A model generated the notes under the pieces. The model was not told the DNA's origin, ran no database searches, and saw only the letters and a list, made by a program, of their open reading frames with translations. From Alphaproteobacteria bacterium (GTDB taxonomy: Bacteria > Pseudomonadota > Alphaproteobacteria > JAVJRE01), in NCBI GenBank assembly GCA_040218575.1, contig JAVJRE010000006.1, positions 248,001-312,000 of the forward strand: 64,000 nt of DNA, read 5' to 3'. Positions 25,081 to 34,036 of this stretch are shown here, one piece after another (positions within the stretch are counted from its first letter, which is position 1; each line of letters begins with the position of its first letter). The position numbers and the translations under genes were made by a program.

Positions 25081-26565
25081 ATGACCGTTGAACTCGCGGC
25101 GCGCGACCACCTGTCGCTGGCCAACCTCGCCCGCGCTGCCTTTGCCGGTGAGGCCGTGCGCTTCGCCACGTCGGCGGCGCAGCGCATGGACTGGGCGCGG
25201 GGCCATTTCCTGGAACTGCTGTCGGCCAATCCCGACGCCTTCGTCTATGGAGTGACCACCGGCGGCGGCATGGATGCGCTCAAACGCATTCCACAGTCCC
25301 AGTGGCAGCAGAAGGCGGCGCGGCCGCCACAGGCGTTTGGTCAGGCGTTCGGCGGCGGCGTTCTGCCGGACGCCGCCGTGCGCGCCATCGTCTTTGCCCG
25401 GCTGGCAAACTTCGTCGAGGGCAATGCCGCCATCAGCAGCGCTACGGCGGCGCGCGTCGCCGCCATGCTGGACGGCGGAGCGATGCCGGTGGTGCCGCGC
25501 TGGGGCCAGGCCGGGCCCGGCGAGATCGTGCCGCTTGGCCACATTATGAGTGAGTTGCGCGATGGCGCGCTGGGCATCCGCGAGGACGGCGCGCTGTATA
25601 ACGGCTCGCCCGTGTCGGCCGGCCTGGCCGGTCATGCGGCCTTGCTGGCGGCGCCGCGCCTCCGGCTGATGGCGCGGATTTTCGCCCTGTCCATCGAGGC
25701 CTTCAAGGCGCCGCTGGATGCCTATGATCCGGCGCTGCGCCCCTTGTGGGGCGATGACCATGAAAGCCGGGCGCTGGCCATGCTGTGGGCGGACATCGGC
25801 CAGGCTGACCGCAGCGAACGCCGCTTCTATCAGGCGCCGGTAAGCTGGCGCATCGTGCCGCGCCTGTTGGGCACGGCGCTGCGCGCCGCCGATACCCTGG
25901 CCGATGTGGCGGCGGTGTCGCTGCGCTCGGTGACCGACAACCCGGTCTATGTGCCGCCGGACCATCCGACCTGTGGTGACGATCACCCGCACGGCCGGGT
26001 GTTTTCCAACGGTGGCTATCACAACGCCACGGCGACGCCGGCCATGGACAGCCTGGCCGCCGCACTGGCCGACCTTATCAGCCTGGCCCACCGTCAGGTG
26101 GTGAAGATGCACAAGCCAGCGGTGTCGGAACTGCCCGACCGGCTGATGGTGGCGGCGCACAACTTCTCGACCCACCGCCTCGACTATGTGGCCAACGGCC
26201 TGGAAGAAGAGGCGCGCCGCGCGGCGCAGACGACGTTGCTGTCGTCCGGCGAGATCGGTGCGTCCGAACAGGACGATGTGCCGGTCATGACGGTGGTGGC
26301 GTGGAACGGACTGGATACGGTGAGCCGTCTGGCCGACGCCATGATGGCGGTGCTGGCCGCCTCGGCCAGCCAGGCGCTGCAGGTGACGGGGCGGCGACCG
26401 GCGGCGGCGCTCCGTGATCTGCTGGACGATGTGCGACACTGGTTTCCGCCGGTGGAGTCGCCGCGCGCCCAGGGCGACGAGCTGGCGGCGCTGGCCAGCG
26501 CCTTCACCCGCTCCATAGAGCGGCTGGATGGCCGCGGACCGGTCGCCGAAGGAGCACAGACATGA
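25081..26565 (+). CDS. Histidine/phenylalanine ammonia-lyase-fold paralogue 1 of 5, MIO triad replaced by Gly-Pro-Gly
   Basis: The 494-residue protein follows the HAL/PAL fold from end to end: FVYGVTTGGG (Tyr56, matching YGINTGFG), ALYNGSPVSA (Asn174, matching LLNGT), FYQAPVSWRIVPRLLG, TDNPVYVPP, SNGGYHNATATPA and SEQDDVPVM. The cofactor-forming loop, normally GASGDLAPL, reads GQAGPGEIVPL, so the Ala-Ser-Gly triad is Gly145-Pro146-Gly147 and cannot give a dehydroalanine-derived MIO group. The Tyr of the DPYSLR motif is Val. Elimination without MIO, as reported for ergothionase, or a structural role in a mixed tetramer are the two main options. It is the first lyase, 27 bases from the DUF917 gene, and overlaps paralogue 2 by ATGA. 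Confidence 0.85.
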   Translation: MTVELAARDHLSLANLARAAFAGEAVRFATSAAQRMDWARGHFLELLSANPDAFVYGVTTGGGMDALKRIPQSQWQQKAARPPQAFGQAFGGGVLPDAAVRAIVFARLANFVEGNAAISSATAARVAAMLDGGAMPVVPRWGQAGPGEIVPLGHIMSELRDGALGIREDGALYNGSPVSAGLAGHAALLAAPRLRLMARIFALSIEAFKAPLDAYDPALRPLWGDDHESRALAMLWADIGQADRSERRFYQAPVSWRIVPRLLGTALRAADTLADVAAVSLRSVTDNPVYVPPDHPTCGDDHPHGRVFSNGGYHNATATPAMDSLAAALADLISLAHRQVVKMHKPAVSELPDRLMVAAHNFSTHRLDYVANGLEEEARRAAQTTLLSSGEIGASEQDDVPVMTVVAWNGLDTVSRLADAMMAVLAASASQALQVTGRRPAAALRDLLDDVRHWFPPVESPRAQGDELAALASAFTRSIERLDGRGPVAEGAQT

Positions 26566-28070
26566 CCGTCACAGTGAACAGCCGGCAGGATTTTACGTTA
26601 GCCAATCTGCACCGCGTGGCGTTCGCCGGCGAAAGTGTGCGGCTGGGCGAGCAGGCCCGCGCTCGCATGGGCAGGACCCGCAGCCAGTTCATGGATCTGA
26701 TCAACAATGATCCCACCGCCTTCGTCTATGGCGTGACCTCGGGTTATGGCATGGCGGCGAAGACGCGGCTGAACCCGGAGCAACGGCGCATTCACGCGGC
26801 GCGTCCGGCGCGTGCACTGGGTATTACCTATGGCCGGCGCATGGAGCCGCGTCTGGTCCGTGCCATCGTCTTTGCCCGGCTGGCCAACTATGTGGAAGGC
26901 AATGCGGCGGCGCGGCCGGTAATCGCCGAGCGAGTGGCGGCCATGCTGGACGGCCGGCCACTGCCGGACCTGTCGCTGGACGGTGCGGTCAGCGCCGGCG
27001 AAATCCTGCCGCTGGGTGAGCTGTTCGCTCACCTGTTCGGCGACGGCAACGAGGAAAAGGAGTCCGGCACGTTCGCCAACGGTTCGCCGGTGTCTTCGGC
27101 CATGCTGGGTGAGGCGGCGATCCTGGCACGCGGCCGGCTGGACATGGTGGCCCATGTGTTCGCGCTCTCCATCGAGGCATTCGACGCGCCGCTGGCGGCC
27201 TATGACGAGGCGCTGGACGATCTGTGGGGTGATGCGCATGACGCGGCGGCGCTGTCTGGTTTGCGCCGCCTGCTGGCCGGCGGTCGCACGGAACGCCGGC
27301 CCTACCAGGCACCGGTCAGCTTTCGGGTGCTGCCGCGAGTCCTGGGTCAGGCCCATCGGGCGGTTGCCCAGGCGGAACAGCAGGCGGCAACCATGCTGGC
27401 GGCGATCACCGACAATCCGGTCTATATCCCGCCGGAGCACCCCAGCAATGGCGGCGCCTATCCGCACGGCCGGGCGATCTCCACCGGCGGCTATCACAGT
27501 GCGGCGGCGGCGCCGGCGCTGGATGCGTTGGCGCAGAGCTGGGCCGACTTGCAGGCCATCGCCGACCGCCACACAACGAAGATGCACATGGGCCGCGTAT
27601 CGCTTTTGCCGGACGGGCTGCGCAGCGACGACCACCCCTTTTCCACCATGGCGCTGGGGTTCGTCCAGGGCGGCTTCAGCGAGATGGCGCGGCATAACGC
27701 GCACACCACTTTTTTGCCGACCGGTCATTCCGGTGGCTCGACCCAGGACGATGTGGCCTGCGTCACGCCCATCGCCTACATCAAGGAGCAGGCGACGGCG
27801 CACTATCTGATGCTGGGTCTCGCCGGGCTGGCGGTGGTGGCGAGCCAGGCGCTGCATGTGACGGGGCGCGACGTGGCGCCACCGCTTACGGATTTTCTGG
27901 CGGCGGTGCGGCGGCTGTGTCCGCCGATCGCCAGCCTGCGCCATGTGGGCCATGACTGTGAGCGGGTGGCGGAGGCCATGGCCGGCGCGGTAGTGCGTGG
28001 CGATACAGAGCTGTGGCAGGAACAGGTGATGGGATTCGCCGGCATACCCGGCCCGGGAGGTCAGTCATGA
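26562..28070 (+). CDS. HAL/PAL-fold paralogue 2 of 5, MIO triad replaced by Ser-Ala-Gly
   Basis: The 502-residue protein starts with MTVTVNSRQDFTLANLHRVA, an opening shared in variant form by all five. Conserved fold elements are FVYGVTSGYG (Tyr56), FANGSPVSSA, PYQAPVSFRVLPRVLGQ, TDNPVYIPP, STGGYHSAAAAPA and STQDDVACV. The triad position is Ser144-Ala145-Gly146 (GAVSAGEILPL). The central residue that must be Ser or Cys to form MIO is Ala. The usual active-site His after the first loop has no clear counterpart (RPARALG). The C-terminal extension of about 15 residues is longer than in its neighbours. It is coupled to paralogues 1 and 3 by 4-base ATGA overlaps. Confidence 0.85.
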   Translation: MTVTVNSRQDFTLANLHRVAFAGESVRLGEQARARMGRTRSQFMDLINNDPTAFVYGVTSGYGMAAKTRLNPEQRRIHAARPARALGITYGRRMEPRLVRAIVFARLANYVEGNAAARPVIAERVAAMLDGRPLPDLSLDGAVSAGEILPLGELFAHLFGDGNEEKESGTFANGSPVSSAMLGEAAILARGRLDMVAHVFALSIEAFDAPLAAYDEALDDLWGDAHDAAALSGLRRLLAGGRTERRPYQAPVSFRVLPRVLGQAHRAVAQAEQQAATMLAAITDNPVYIPPEHPSNGGAYPHGRAISTGGYHSAAAAPALDALAQSWADLQAIADRHTTKMHMGRVSLLPDGLRSDDHPFSTMALGFVQGGFSEMARHNAHTTFLPTGHSGGSTQDDVACVTPIAYIKEQATAHYLMLGLAGLAVVASQALHVTGRDVAPPLTDFLAAVRRLCPPIASLRHVGHDCERVAEAMAGAVVRGDTELWQEQVMGFAGIPGPGGQS

Positions 28071-29530
28071 CCGTCATCCTGGAGCGCCGCAGTGACATGA
28101 ATCTGGACTCCTATCGCCGCGTCGCCTTCGGCGGCGAGGGGGTGGATTTCGCGCCGGCGGCGATCACCACCATGGAGCGGACGCGGGCCAGCTTCCTCCG
28201 GCTGCTGGAAGAGCCGGACATCTTCATCTATGGCGTCACCTCGGGCTGGGGCATGGAGGCCGGGCGCAAGCTGAACGCCGCCGAGCGCGAGGCGCACGCC
28301 AAGGAGAAGCCCAATCACATCGGCGGCCAGTCGTTTGGCGGCGAGGCTTTGCCGGAGCGACTGGTGCGCGGCATCGTCTTTGCCCGCTTGACGAATATTG
28401 TGGAGGGTCATTCGGCGGTGCGGCCGGAACTGGCGCGGGAAATCGCCGCCATGCTGAACGGCCCGCTGCCACCGGTGCCGTCGGGCGGCAATATCGGCTC
28501 CGGCGAGATCATCCCGCTGTTCCATCTGTTCACGCCGCTGATGGGCGAGGCCCGCTCGGTCAAGGAACCGGGCGCGCTGCTTAACGGCTCGCCCATGGCC
28601 AGCGCCATGGCGGCGGATACGGCGGTGCTGGCCGGCCGTCGACTGCGCCTGGCGGCGCTGGTGCTGGCCCTGTCGGCGGAAGCCATCCTGGCGCCGCTGG
28701 CGGCCTATGATTCGGCCCTGGATGATTTGTGGAACGACCCGCACGAGGCACGGGCTCTGGCGACCCTGCGCGCCCTGCTGCAGGGCGGGGCGGCGACGCG
28801 GCGCGATTACCAGGCGCCGGTGAGTTATCGCATCCTGCCGCGGGTCCTGGGCCAGGCCGGGCGGGCGGCGGACCATATGGCGGAAGTGGCCAATGTTGCG
28901 TTGCGCGCGGTTACTGAAAACCCGGTCTATGTGCCGCCGCATCACCCGAGCAATCATGGCCGCTATCCTAATGGCCGGGCGGTGTCCAACGGCGGCTATC
29001 ACAATGCCACCGCCGCGCCGGCGATGGACGGGCTGGCCCAGTCCTGGGCCGATATCGCCAATCTGGCCGGCCGTCACGCCAGTCATCTGTTCGATGGCGA
29101 CTCGTCCCTGCTGCCGCCTGGGCTGGCGACGGCGGAGAGCCCGCTGCGCCTGCAGCTCTATGGCTGGATCGCGGTGTCCTATGTGGAGGCGGCGCAGGAG
29201 GCGGCACAGCGCACGCTGATCCCCGGGCGGGAGGCGGATCCGGCGGACGATGTTCACTGCACCGCGCCCATCGCCTGGGAGCGGGAGCGGCGGACGGCGC
29301 GCGAGATGATCAACACCCTGGCGGTGCTGGCGATGACCGCCAGCCAGGCGCTGCATGTGACGGGACGGACTGCGCCGCCGGCGCTGCAACCGCTGCTGGC
29401 CGACGTGCGCCGCCTGTTCGCGACCTCCGCCGCCATGCGTGACCACGCAGCCGAAGCGCGCGCCCTGGCCGACGCCATGGAGCAGGCGGTGCTGAGTGGC
29501 GCCATCCACGACGACCGGCTGACGGCATGA
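28067..29530 (+). CDS. HAL/PAL-fold paralogue 3 of 5, MIO triad Gly-Ser-Gly (central Ser kept)
   Basis: I chose ATG 28067, overlapping the previous stop and preceded by GGGAGG at 28055-28060; the open frame extends upstream but inside paralogue 2. The product is 487 residues: IYGVTSGWG (Tyr55), LLNGSPMASA (Asn173), YQAPVSYRILPRVLGQ, ENPVYVPP, SNGGYHNATAAPA and PADDVHCT. The cofactor loop reads GGNIGSGEIIPL, so the triad is Gly144-Ser145-Gly146. Of the five, this is the only one that could in principle still cyclise to MIO. It may be the catalytic member of a mixed complex. The Gln of the usual NQED motif is missing here (PADD). Confidence 0.85.
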   Translation: MTVILERRSDMNLDSYRRVAFGGEGVDFAPAAITTMERTRASFLRLLEEPDIFIYGVTSGWGMEAGRKLNAAEREAHAKEKPNHIGGQSFGGEALPERLVRGIVFARLTNIVEGHSAVRPELAREIAAMLNGPLPPVPSGGNIGSGEIIPLFHLFTPLMGEARSVKEPGALLNGSPMASAMAADTAVLAGRRLRLAALVLALSAEAILAPLAAYDSALDDLWNDPHEARALATLRALLQGGAATRRDYQAPVSYRILPRVLGQAGRAADHMAEVANVALRAVTENPVYVPPHHPSNHGRYPNGRAVSNGGYHNATAAPAMDGLAQSWADIANLAGRHASHLFDGDSSLLPPGLATAESPLRLQLYGWIAVSYVEAAQEAAQRTLIPGREADPADDVHCTAPIAWERERRTAREMINTLAVLAMTASQALHVTGRTAPPALQPLLADVRRLFATSAAMRDHAAEARALADAMEQAVLSGAIHDDRLTA

Positions 29531-30999
29531 CCGTTATTCTGAACAGCCGGCGGGACGTGACCCTGGCGGCGCAGCGGCGCGTCGCCTTCGCCGGCGAGAA
29601 CGTAAGGCTGGGGCCGAAGGCGATGGCCGCCATGGAGCGCGCCCGTGCGTCTTTCATGGACTATATCGACGGCGATCCGGACTCCTTCGTCTATGGGGTG
29701 ACGAGCTGGTATGGCGAAGGCGCCAAGAACCGTCTGTCGGTGGCCGAGCGCAAGGAGTATGCGAAATGGGCGCCGCATGACTGGACCGGCACCATGGGCG
29801 AGAGGCTGCCGGAGCGGGTGGCGCGCGCCATCGTCCTGTCGCGCCTGACCAACTTCGTCGAGGGGCACGCGGCCATCAGCCCGAAACTGGCGCGCCTGGT
29901 GGCGGCCATGCTGAAAGAAAAGAGGCTGCCGCCGGTATCGGTGGACATGAACGGCAGCGCCGGCGAGATCATCGCGCTGGGCGCGCTGTTCGATCCGCTG
30001 TCAAAGGTCTTTGTCATGCAGGAGCGGGACTTCGGCTGCCTGATCAACGGCTCGCCGGCGGCCTCCGCCCTGGTTGGCGATGTGGCGCTGCTGGCGGGTC
30101 CGCGCCTGGCTCTGGCCGAGCAGGTTTTTGCCCTGTCGGCCGAGGCGTTCAACGCACCCATGGATGCCTATGATCCGGTGTTCGACGACTGGTGGGGCGA
30201 CCCGTACGAGGCGGCGGCGCTCAAATCCCTGCGCCGGTTGCTCAAGGGCGGCAATCGCACACGGCGGCCCTATCAGGCGCCGGTCAGCTATCGCATCCTG
30301 CCGCGGGTCCTGGGGCAGGGCCGGCGGGTGGTGGCCCAGGCGGAAGAGGTGGCGGCGATCTCACTGTCGGCGGTGTCGGACAATCCCGTATGGGTCATGC
30401 CGTGCAAGCGCTATCCCAAGGGCACGGCGCTGTCCAACGGCGGCTATCACAATGCCAAGGCCTATCCGGCCATAGATAATGTGGCGGCGATGTGGGCCGA
30501 TCTGTGCCTGGTGGCCGACCGCCAGACGGTCAAGCTGCACCGTGAGGACATTTCCCTGCAGGGGCACCTGACCATGAGCGGCGCGCCGGGCTTCACCACC
30601 CACATGCTGCGCATGGTGCAGGTGGCCTATGGCGAGGCGGCGCGCCATGCGGCGCAGCGCACCTTCCTGCCGGGCAGCGGTGATTTTGGCCAGAACGACG
30701 TGACCTTGCCGACCTTTCAGGCGTGGGATCGGGAGCGCCGCGCGGCCACGGCCTTCGAGGCGTCGCTGGCCCTGCTGGCGGCCAGCGCCAGCCAGGCGCT
30801 GGCCACTACCGGGCGCAAGGCGCCGCGGGCGCTGAACGGTTTTCTCGAAACCGTGCGGCAACACTTTCCGCCGATGGATGAACGCAAGCCACGGCGCATG
30901 GGCGAGTATGCGGAGCGCCTGCGTCGCGCCTTCGCTGCCCGCGTACTGGCCGATGCGGCGGCGACACCGGCTGCGGCCGGACGAAAGCGTCGCCCATGA
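29527..30999 (+). CDS. HAL/PAL-fold paralogue 4 of 5, MIO triad replaced by Ser-Ala-Gly
   Basis: The 490-residue protein overlaps paralogue 3 by ATGA. Recognisable blocks are FVYGVTSWYG (Tyr56), CLINGSPAASA, PYQAPVSYRILPRVLGQ, SDNPVWVMP, SNGGYHNAKAYPA and FGQNDVTLP. The loop MNGSAGEIIAL gives Ser144-Ala145-Gly146, so MIO formation is not expected. It diverges most in the first loop, having SWYGEG where the others have SGxG. It also has a shorter segment after TDNP, lacking the His-Pro of the PPxHP motif, which suggests a different substrate pocket or a structural role. The C-terminal Lys/Arg-rich tail is unlike the others. Confidence 0.84.
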   Translation: MTVILNSRRDVTLAAQRRVAFAGENVRLGPKAMAAMERARASFMDYIDGDPDSFVYGVTSWYGEGAKNRLSVAERKEYAKWAPHDWTGTMGERLPERVARAIVLSRLTNFVEGHAAISPKLARLVAAMLKEKRLPPVSVDMNGSAGEIIALGALFDPLSKVFVMQERDFGCLINGSPAASALVGDVALLAGPRLALAEQVFALSAEAFNAPMDAYDPVFDDWWGDPYEAAALKSLRRLLKGGNRTRRPYQAPVSYRILPRVLGQGRRVVAQAEEVAAISLSAVSDNPVWVMPCKRYPKGTALSNGGYHNAKAYPAIDNVAAMWADLCLVADRQTVKLHREDISLQGHLTMSGAPGFTTHMLRMVQVAYGEAARHAAQRTFLPGSGDFGQNDVTLPTFQAWDRERRAATAFEASLALLAASASQALATTGRKAPRALNGFLETVRQHFPPMDERKPRRMGEYAERLRRAFAARVLADAAATPAAAGRKRRP

Positions 31000-32459
31000 C
31001 CATCACCCTGGACAGCCGCAAGGACTTTACCCTGGCCAACTATGCGCGGGTGGCGGCCGGCGAGGGTGTGGCGTTCAGCGATGGGGCGCGGCAGCGCATG
31101 AGCGACGAGCGGGCGCGTTTCATCGCCCTGCTGGACAGTGATCGCAGCCAATTCATCTATGGCACCACGTCGGGCGGCGGGCCGGATGCCAAGAACGCAA
31201 TTCCGGCGGACGAGCAGCGCAAGCGCTCCGCCTGGAAGCCTGAATCCGCGACCGGCGCCGGATTTGGCGGCGAGCCCCTGCCGGAGTCGGTGGTGCGCGG
31301 CATCGTCTTCGCGCGATTGGCCAACTATGTGGAGGGCCATGCCAAGAGCCGGCCGGTGATGGCCGAACGGGTGGCGGCGCTGCTGGACGAGCCCATGGCC
31401 GAGGTGCCGTCGGGCGGCCAGGTGGGCCCCGGCGAGGTCCTGCCGCTGGCCTTTGTCACGGCCAGGCTGTGGGGCGATGACCTTGAAGAGGGCGAGCCCA
31501 TGGCCCTGATCAACGGTTCGCCGGTGTCGGCCGCTCTGGCTGCGGATACGGCCTTGCTGGCGACGCCGCGCCTGGCCCTGGCGGAGGAAGTGTTCGCCCT
31601 GTCGGTGGAAGCCTTCAATGCGCCGCTCGACGCCTATGACCCGGCGCTGGACGATCTGTGGGGCGACCCCTTCGAGGGCCGCGCGCTGGTGTCTCTGCGC
31701 CGTCTGCTGACCGGTGTCAGCACAGAGGGCCGGCGGCCATATCAGGCGCCGGTCGGCTGGCGCATCCTGCCGCGGGTGCTGGGCCAGGCGTGGCGGGCGG
31801 TGGACGGCGTGACCCGGGCGGCGGAAGTGAGCCTCGCCTCGGTCACCGACAATCCCGTGCTGGTGCCGGCAGACCATGATCATCCGCACGGCCGGGCGCT
31901 GTCGAACGGCGGCTATCACAACGCCATGGCGACGCCGGCGTTGGACACCCTGAGCCAGAGCTGGGCCGACCTGGCGAGCCTGGCCGACCGCCAGACCACC
32001 AAAATGCACGCCGGCCCCACCTCGCTGTTGCCGGCCATGCTGAAGCCGGCCGGCAGTCCGGGCTTTGGCACGGCTATCCTGGCCATGGCGGCCATCGGCT
32101 TCGTCGAGGACGCGCGCCATGCGGCGCAGCGAACCTTGCTGCCGGGCAGCGAAGGCGGCGGCTTCGGCCAGAACGACGTGGCCTCGCCGACCATGCAGGC
32201 GTGGCGCAAGGAGCGGCAGGCCGCCGCCGCGCTGGAAGCGACGCTGGCCTGTCTCGCCATCGCCGCCAGCCAGGCGCTGGCGGTGACCGGCCGCACCGCG
32301 CCACCGGCGCTGGATAGCCTGGTGAGTCTGGTGCGCCGGCATTTCCCGCCGGTGGCGGCAGCTACCGAAGGGCGCCGTTTTGGCCCGGAGGCGGCGGCGC
32401 TGACGGCGGCGTTCAGGGATCGAATCGCCGGCCCGGCGGGCACCAGCGCAGAGTCCTGA
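30996..32459 (+). CDS. HAL/PAL-fold paralogue 5 of 5, MIO triad replaced by Gly-Pro-Gly
   Basis: The 487-residue protein starts MTITLDSRKDFTLANYARVA and overlaps paralogue 4 by ATGA. Fold markers are IYGTTSGGG (Tyr55), ALINGSPVSAA, PYQAPVGWRILPRVLGQ, TDNPVLVPA, SNGGYHNAMATPA and FGQNDVASP. The cofactor loop reads GGQVGPGEVLPL (Gly144-Pro145-Gly146), the same replacement as paralogue 1. Paralogues 4 and 5 share GQND where 1 to 3 have DD, so they may be the closest pair. This is the last gene of the array; 496 bases of non-coding DNA follow before the ABC permease gene. Confidence 0.85.
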   Translation: MTITLDSRKDFTLANYARVAAGEGVAFSDGARQRMSDERARFIALLDSDRSQFIYGTTSGGGPDAKNAIPADEQRKRSAWKPESATGAGFGGEPLPESVVRGIVFARLANYVEGHAKSRPVMAERVAALLDEPMAEVPSGGQVGPGEVLPLAFVTARLWGDDLEEGEPMALINGSPVSAALAADTALLATPRLALAEEVFALSVEAFNAPLDAYDPALDDLWGDPFEGRALVSLRRLLTGVSTEGRRPYQAPVGWRILPRVLGQAWRAVDGVTRAAEVSLASVTDNPVLVPADHDHPHGRALSNGGYHNAMATPALDTLSQSWADLASLADRQTTKMHAGPTSLLPAMLKPAGSPGFGTAILAMAAIGFVEDARHAAQRTLLPGSEGGGFGQNDVASPTMQAWRKERQAAAALEATLACLAIAASQALAVTGRTAPPALDSLVSLVRRHFPPVAAATEGRRFGPEAAALTAAFRDRIAGPAGTSAES

Positions 32460-32955
32460 CGGTTCGACCGTCGGACCGCCTCCATATTTCCAATGCAGAA
32501 CGAATTGTTCCCGTGGCCGCTTGGGTTGTGCTCACAACAATGTCAGACATGGCTGGAAATCCGGCCCGGTCCGGCCAAAACGCAGTCGGTGAGCGGTTAG
32601 GCGGGCGGCGGGTTTCCTCTGATGAATCCGGTGGATTTTCAATGAATTAGACACATTGGTGCGGGCCATGGGTGAGGCCGGTCAGACGAATCGACCGCTC
32701 CGGGTCACGGTTTTGCGTGTGCTATTGCCTTGCGTCTGTCTCCGGCGCTCCCGTATTCTTCGCCGCGCAGCAGAACAAGTCGGACGCATCGGGGTTCCCG
32801 GAGCAGTCAATAACCGGCGGTGCTGAGCAGGCAGTGAACAGGCGCTGCGTCGCGGAAGTGTCGTATAGGAGCGGTCCGGGGAAGGATCGTGATCGGGAGA
32901 TTTCCGGCGGCATTGTGTTCTGTCTTACCTGAACGGACTGGGGGGAAGCGCCGGA
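32460..32955. promoter_or_regulatory. Non-coding region between the lyase array and the ABC transporter, with two palindromes
   Basis: This 496-bp gap has no convincing gene; short open frames in it lack ribosome-binding sites and family features. It holds a perfect inverted repeat GTTGTG-CT-CACAAC (32525-32538), followed 1 base later by ATGTC-A-GACAT (32540-32550). These look like operator sites for a dimeric repressor. Their position fits separate control of the transporter, or shared control with the lyases. No clear intrinsic terminator was seen after the lyase array. Confidence 0.45.
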
Positions 32956-34026
32956 ATGGCTTATTTCGTCGTCAAGCGTCTCGGGCAGTTGCTGGTCGTC
33001 ATGTGGGCGTGCAGCTTCATCCTGTTTGTGCTCACCGCCGCATCGCCGGCGCGGGTCGAGGTCAATATCCTTGGCCAGTTCGCCGTCCAGGCGCAGTATG
33101 AGATTCTGCGGGAAACCCTGCGGCTCGATGATCCCCTGCTGGTGCGCTACACCCGCTGGATGGGGCAGATCGCCGGTCTCAGCCCACATCCGCTGACCGA
33201 TCCGAAACTGAACGAGGCCATCGCCGGGGTGGAAGACTTGCGCGGCCGTGGCGCCGGCGCGCGAACCGACCTGGGTCTTGAGGACTCACGCGGTGAGCAG
33301 TACTTCCTCAACTTCGGCTATTCCATGGAGACGCGGCAACCGGTCAACGACTTCGTCTGGAACCGTCTGGGCAATACGGCCATGCTGGCCGGGTTCGCCT
33401 TTGTCATGATCGTTCCCATATCCCTGATCATCGGCGTTTTCGCCGGCATGAAAGAGGGCAGCCTGCTTGACCGCACCCTGTCCATGTCCTCGGTGGTGAC
33501 CACCTCGATCCCAGAATTCGCCTCGGCGGTCTTCCTGCTGGTCATCTTTGTCTTCACGCTGCGGGTGCTGCCGGGCACCAGTCCGCTGGTGGATTTCACG
33601 GACTGGTCTCTGCTGCAGCAGCTTATCCTGCCGGCCGCCGTGCTGGTGTTGTATGACATCGGCTATGTGGCGCGCATCGTTCGCGGCTCCATGGTCGAGG
33701 TGATGACCCAGCCCTATATCCGCACGGCGATTCTCAAGGGGCTGAAGTATCGCGAAGTGATCACCCGCCATGCCCTGCGCAATGCGATGATCGCCCCCTT
33801 CACGGTGCTGCTGTTGCAGATTAGCTGGTTGCTGACCGGTGTCGTGGTCACCGAAGTGGTGTTCGCCTATCCCGGTCTCGGCCGCACCGTCCTGCAGGCG
33901 GCCCTGTTCAACGATATCGAGGTTCTGCAGGCGACCACCCTGATTGCGGTCATCATCGCCGTTGGCACCCAGTTCGTGGGTGACATCGGCTACATGATTC
34001 TGAACCCGCGCATCCGGCTGACCTAG
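32956..34026 (+). CDS. ABC transporter permease, DppB/OppB type
   Basis: The 356-residue protein begins with the short first helix typical of DppB (FVVKRLGQLLVVMWACSFILF). A long periplasmic segment (about 55-130) follows, then five more helices. The cytoplasmic coupling loop with the EAA-like motif is YIRTAILKGLKYREVITRHAL. The family imports peptides, opines, nickel or small polar metabolites across the inner membrane. It is the first of three consecutive transporter genes, and the DppC-like partner starts 10 bases downstream. The substrate is unknown; being next to the lyase array suggests uptake of that pathway's substrate, which is an inference. Confidence 0.88.
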   Translation: MAYFVVKRLGQLLVVMWACSFILFVLTAASPARVEVNILGQFAVQAQYEILRETLRLDDPLLVRYTRWMGQIAGLSPHPLTDPKLNEAIAGVEDLRGRGAGARTDLGLEDSRGEQYFLNFGYSMETRQPVNDFVWNRLGNTAMLAGFAFVMIVPISLIIGVFAGMKEGSLLDRTLSMSSVVTTSIPEFASAVFLLVIFVFTLRVLPGTSPLVDFTDWSLLQQLILPAAVLVLYDIGYVARIVRGSMVEVMTQPYIRTAILKGLKYREVITRHALRNAMIAPFTVLLLQISWLLTGVVVTEVVFAYPGLGRTVLQAALFNDIEVLQATTLIAVIIAVGTQFVGDIGYMILNPRIRLT

Positions 34027-34036
34027 GAGATTCGCA

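Noticed and set aside
23506-26439. 977-codon open frame on the minus strand opposite the hydratase, DUF917 and first lyase genes
   Set aside because: It is antisense to strongly supported coding genes, has Gln/His/Arg-rich composition typical of mirrored G+C-rich codons, and shows no domain.
25081-32459. Reading the lyase array as ordinary histidine utilisation (hutH copies)
   Set aside because: The MIO triad is not canonical in any copy, no HutI- or HutG-like gene is nearby, and the hydratase signature is altered.
32672-32932. 86-codon frame in the gap before the ABC permease
   Set aside because: It has no ribosome-binding site, the composition is irregular, and it overlaps the probable promoter region.
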